A DNA stretch of 41,402 bases from NCBI GenBank assembly GCA_031417915.1, contig JANOWN010000015.1, positions 1-41,402 on the forward strand. Reading direction: 5' to 3'. Below are positions 40,690 through 41,402 of this stretch, piece by piece. Made by a program: the position numbers and the translations under genes. The notes under the pieces are model-generated. The model made no database searches. It was not told where the DNA came from and saw only the letters and a program-made list of their open reading frames with translations. This stretch comes from Methylotenera_A sp031417915 (GTDB lineage Bacteria; Pseudomonadota; Gammaproteobacteria; Burkholderiales; Methylophilaceae). The first letter of the stretch is position 1; every line of letters starts with the position of its first letter.

Positions 40690-41283
40690 TCATTCCGCCA
40701 ACTTTAAAGCGGTTTCAGCCAAGCGTTTGCCCAGCGCAAGGCACAGTTTTTTCTCATCATCGGTAATTTTTTTATCATCCAGCGCGCCGCCTACATGGCT
40801 TGCGCCATAAGGTGTGCCGCCACTTTGCGTGCTAGATAATGCAGGCTCCGAATAGGGCAAACCAACCATTAGCATGCCGTGGTGTATTAGCGGCAACATC
40901 ATGGTCAATAGCGTACTTTCATTGCCGCCATGCATACTGCCAGTGCTGGTAAACACTGCGGCAGGCTTGCCAATTAGCGCACCCTTTAGCCACAACGCAG
41001 TCGTACCGTCCAAAAAATACTTCATCGGTGCTGCCATATTGCCAAAGCGGGTAGGGCTGCCAAGTGCAATACCAATACATTCTTCTAAATCTTGCAATTC
41101 GCAATATGGGTCACCAGTTTTAGGCATATCCGATTCAGTCGCCTCACAATTAGCTGATACTTTAGGCACAGTGCGGATGCGCGCCTTTACGTAGCTAATT
41201 GATTCAACGCCACGCGCAATTAGCTGCGCCATCTCGCGCACCGCGCCGCCTTGGGAGTAATATAACACTAGGATTTCAGCCAT
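40690..41283 (-). CDS. wrbA: NAD(P)H:quinone oxidoreductase, WrbA type
   Basis: 197 residues, family length. Flavodoxin-like two-electron quinone reductase. FMN loop LYYSQGGAVREMAQLIARGVE near 6-26, SPTRFGNMAAPMKYFLDGT, STGSMHGGNESTLLTMMLPLIHHGM and the long WrbA insertion. First gene of wrbA-hugZ-DUF2069. Confidence 0.94.
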   Translation of the reverse strand: MAEILVLYYSQGGAVREMAQLIARGVESISYVKARIRTVPKVSANCEATESDMPKTGDPYCELQDLEECIGIALGSPTRFGNMAAPMKYFLDGTTALWLKGALIGKPAAVFTSTGSMHGGNESTLLTMMLPLIHHGMLMVGLPYSEPALSSTQSGGTPYGASHVGGALDDKKITDDEKKLCLALGKRLAETALKLAE

Positions 41284-41330
41284 TTTAAATCAGCTACTTT
41301 CAAAATTAAAAATTAAAAACTCCAAACTCC

Positions 41331-41402
41331 GTCATTCTCGCGAAAGCGGGAATCCATTTTAAAAAATGTAAGGCTAAACATGGATTCCCGCTTTCGCGAG
41401 AA
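41331..41402. repeat. Pair of inverted REP-like repeats (REPIN-like), cut by the window edge
   Basis: Forward unit 41331-41357 begins GTCATTCTCGCG and ends GGGAATCCAT; 23 bases of it (41335-41357) recur perfectly inverted at 41380-41402, separated by 22 bases. Each unit also contains its own CGCGAAAGCG-type hairpin. Located upstream of wrbA. Confidence 0.88.

Noticed and set aside
41331..41402. CRISPR-like repeats
   Set aside because: Only two units, in inverted orientation, no spacer series and no cas genes; they belong to the REP-like family.

Overview
The window looks like a chromosomal segment of a betaproteobacterium, most likely a methylotroph of the Methylophilaceae (Methylotenera/Methylophilus type). 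This placement is an inference from protein style, a moderately AT-rich composition and conserved gene blocks (birA-coaX-SPOR, aceE-aceF-lpdA, a small family gene before recJ, moxR-DUF58-TgpA, surE-pcm-nlpD); no marker gene settles it. No tRNA, rRNA, CRISPR array, intact insertion sequence or prophage was seen, and no gene-free stretch exceeds about 300 bases.

Layout. 1-340: tail of a large secreted RTX/adhesin-like protein, its terminator and a palindromic repeat. 340-3765: Y-family polymerase (-), msrA (+), a solitary small GIY-YIG gene framed by REP-like repeats, corA (-). 3836-4506: a two-gene operon of very small proteins (-) behind a consensus CIRCE element, a sigma70-like promoter and a leader terminator. 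4519-8815: glnS (-), then birA-coaX-SPOR protein (+). 8817-14275: pyruvate dehydrogenase operon aceE-aceF-lpdA (-). 14481-20269: M17 aminopeptidase, exported truncated globin, OhrR-like regulator, Crp/Fnr regulator, exported pentapeptide-repeat protein, glycine-zipper protein. 20416-24097: recJ-associated gene, recJ and an exonuclease/GIY-YIG fusion (DNA repair operon). 24177-26155: a prokaryotic pentameric ligand-gated ion channel homologue (-) and a BI-1/YccA protein (+). 26226-30556: moxR, DUF58, TgpA-like transglutaminase and tadA (-). 30746-33089: YceI, old yellow enzyme, nitroreductase. 33197-35869: TetR regulator divergent from an SDR/hydrolase/DUF2798 cassette, with two operators around a near-perfect promoter. 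36122-39399: thioredoxin-like protein, membrane protein, and surE-pcm-nlpD (-). 39604-41283: wrbA, HugZ-like, DUF2069 (-). The window ends in a pair of inverted REP-like repeats.

Most genes are housekeeping. The less expected parts are: (i) a 39-bp palindromic repeat family (14-bp arms, 11-nt loop) with four intergenic copies lying downstream of + strand genes and two candidate copies inside genes, one in the signal-peptide codons of yceI; (ii) a GIY-YIG gene bracketed by inverted copies of a second REP-like family, resembling the way RAYT transposases sit between REPs; (iii) a perfect CIRCE element controlling no chaperone gene but apparently a short RNA and/or two tiny proteins; (iv) a Cys-loop receptor homologue; (v) an exported truncated globin beside an OhrR-type peroxide sensor.
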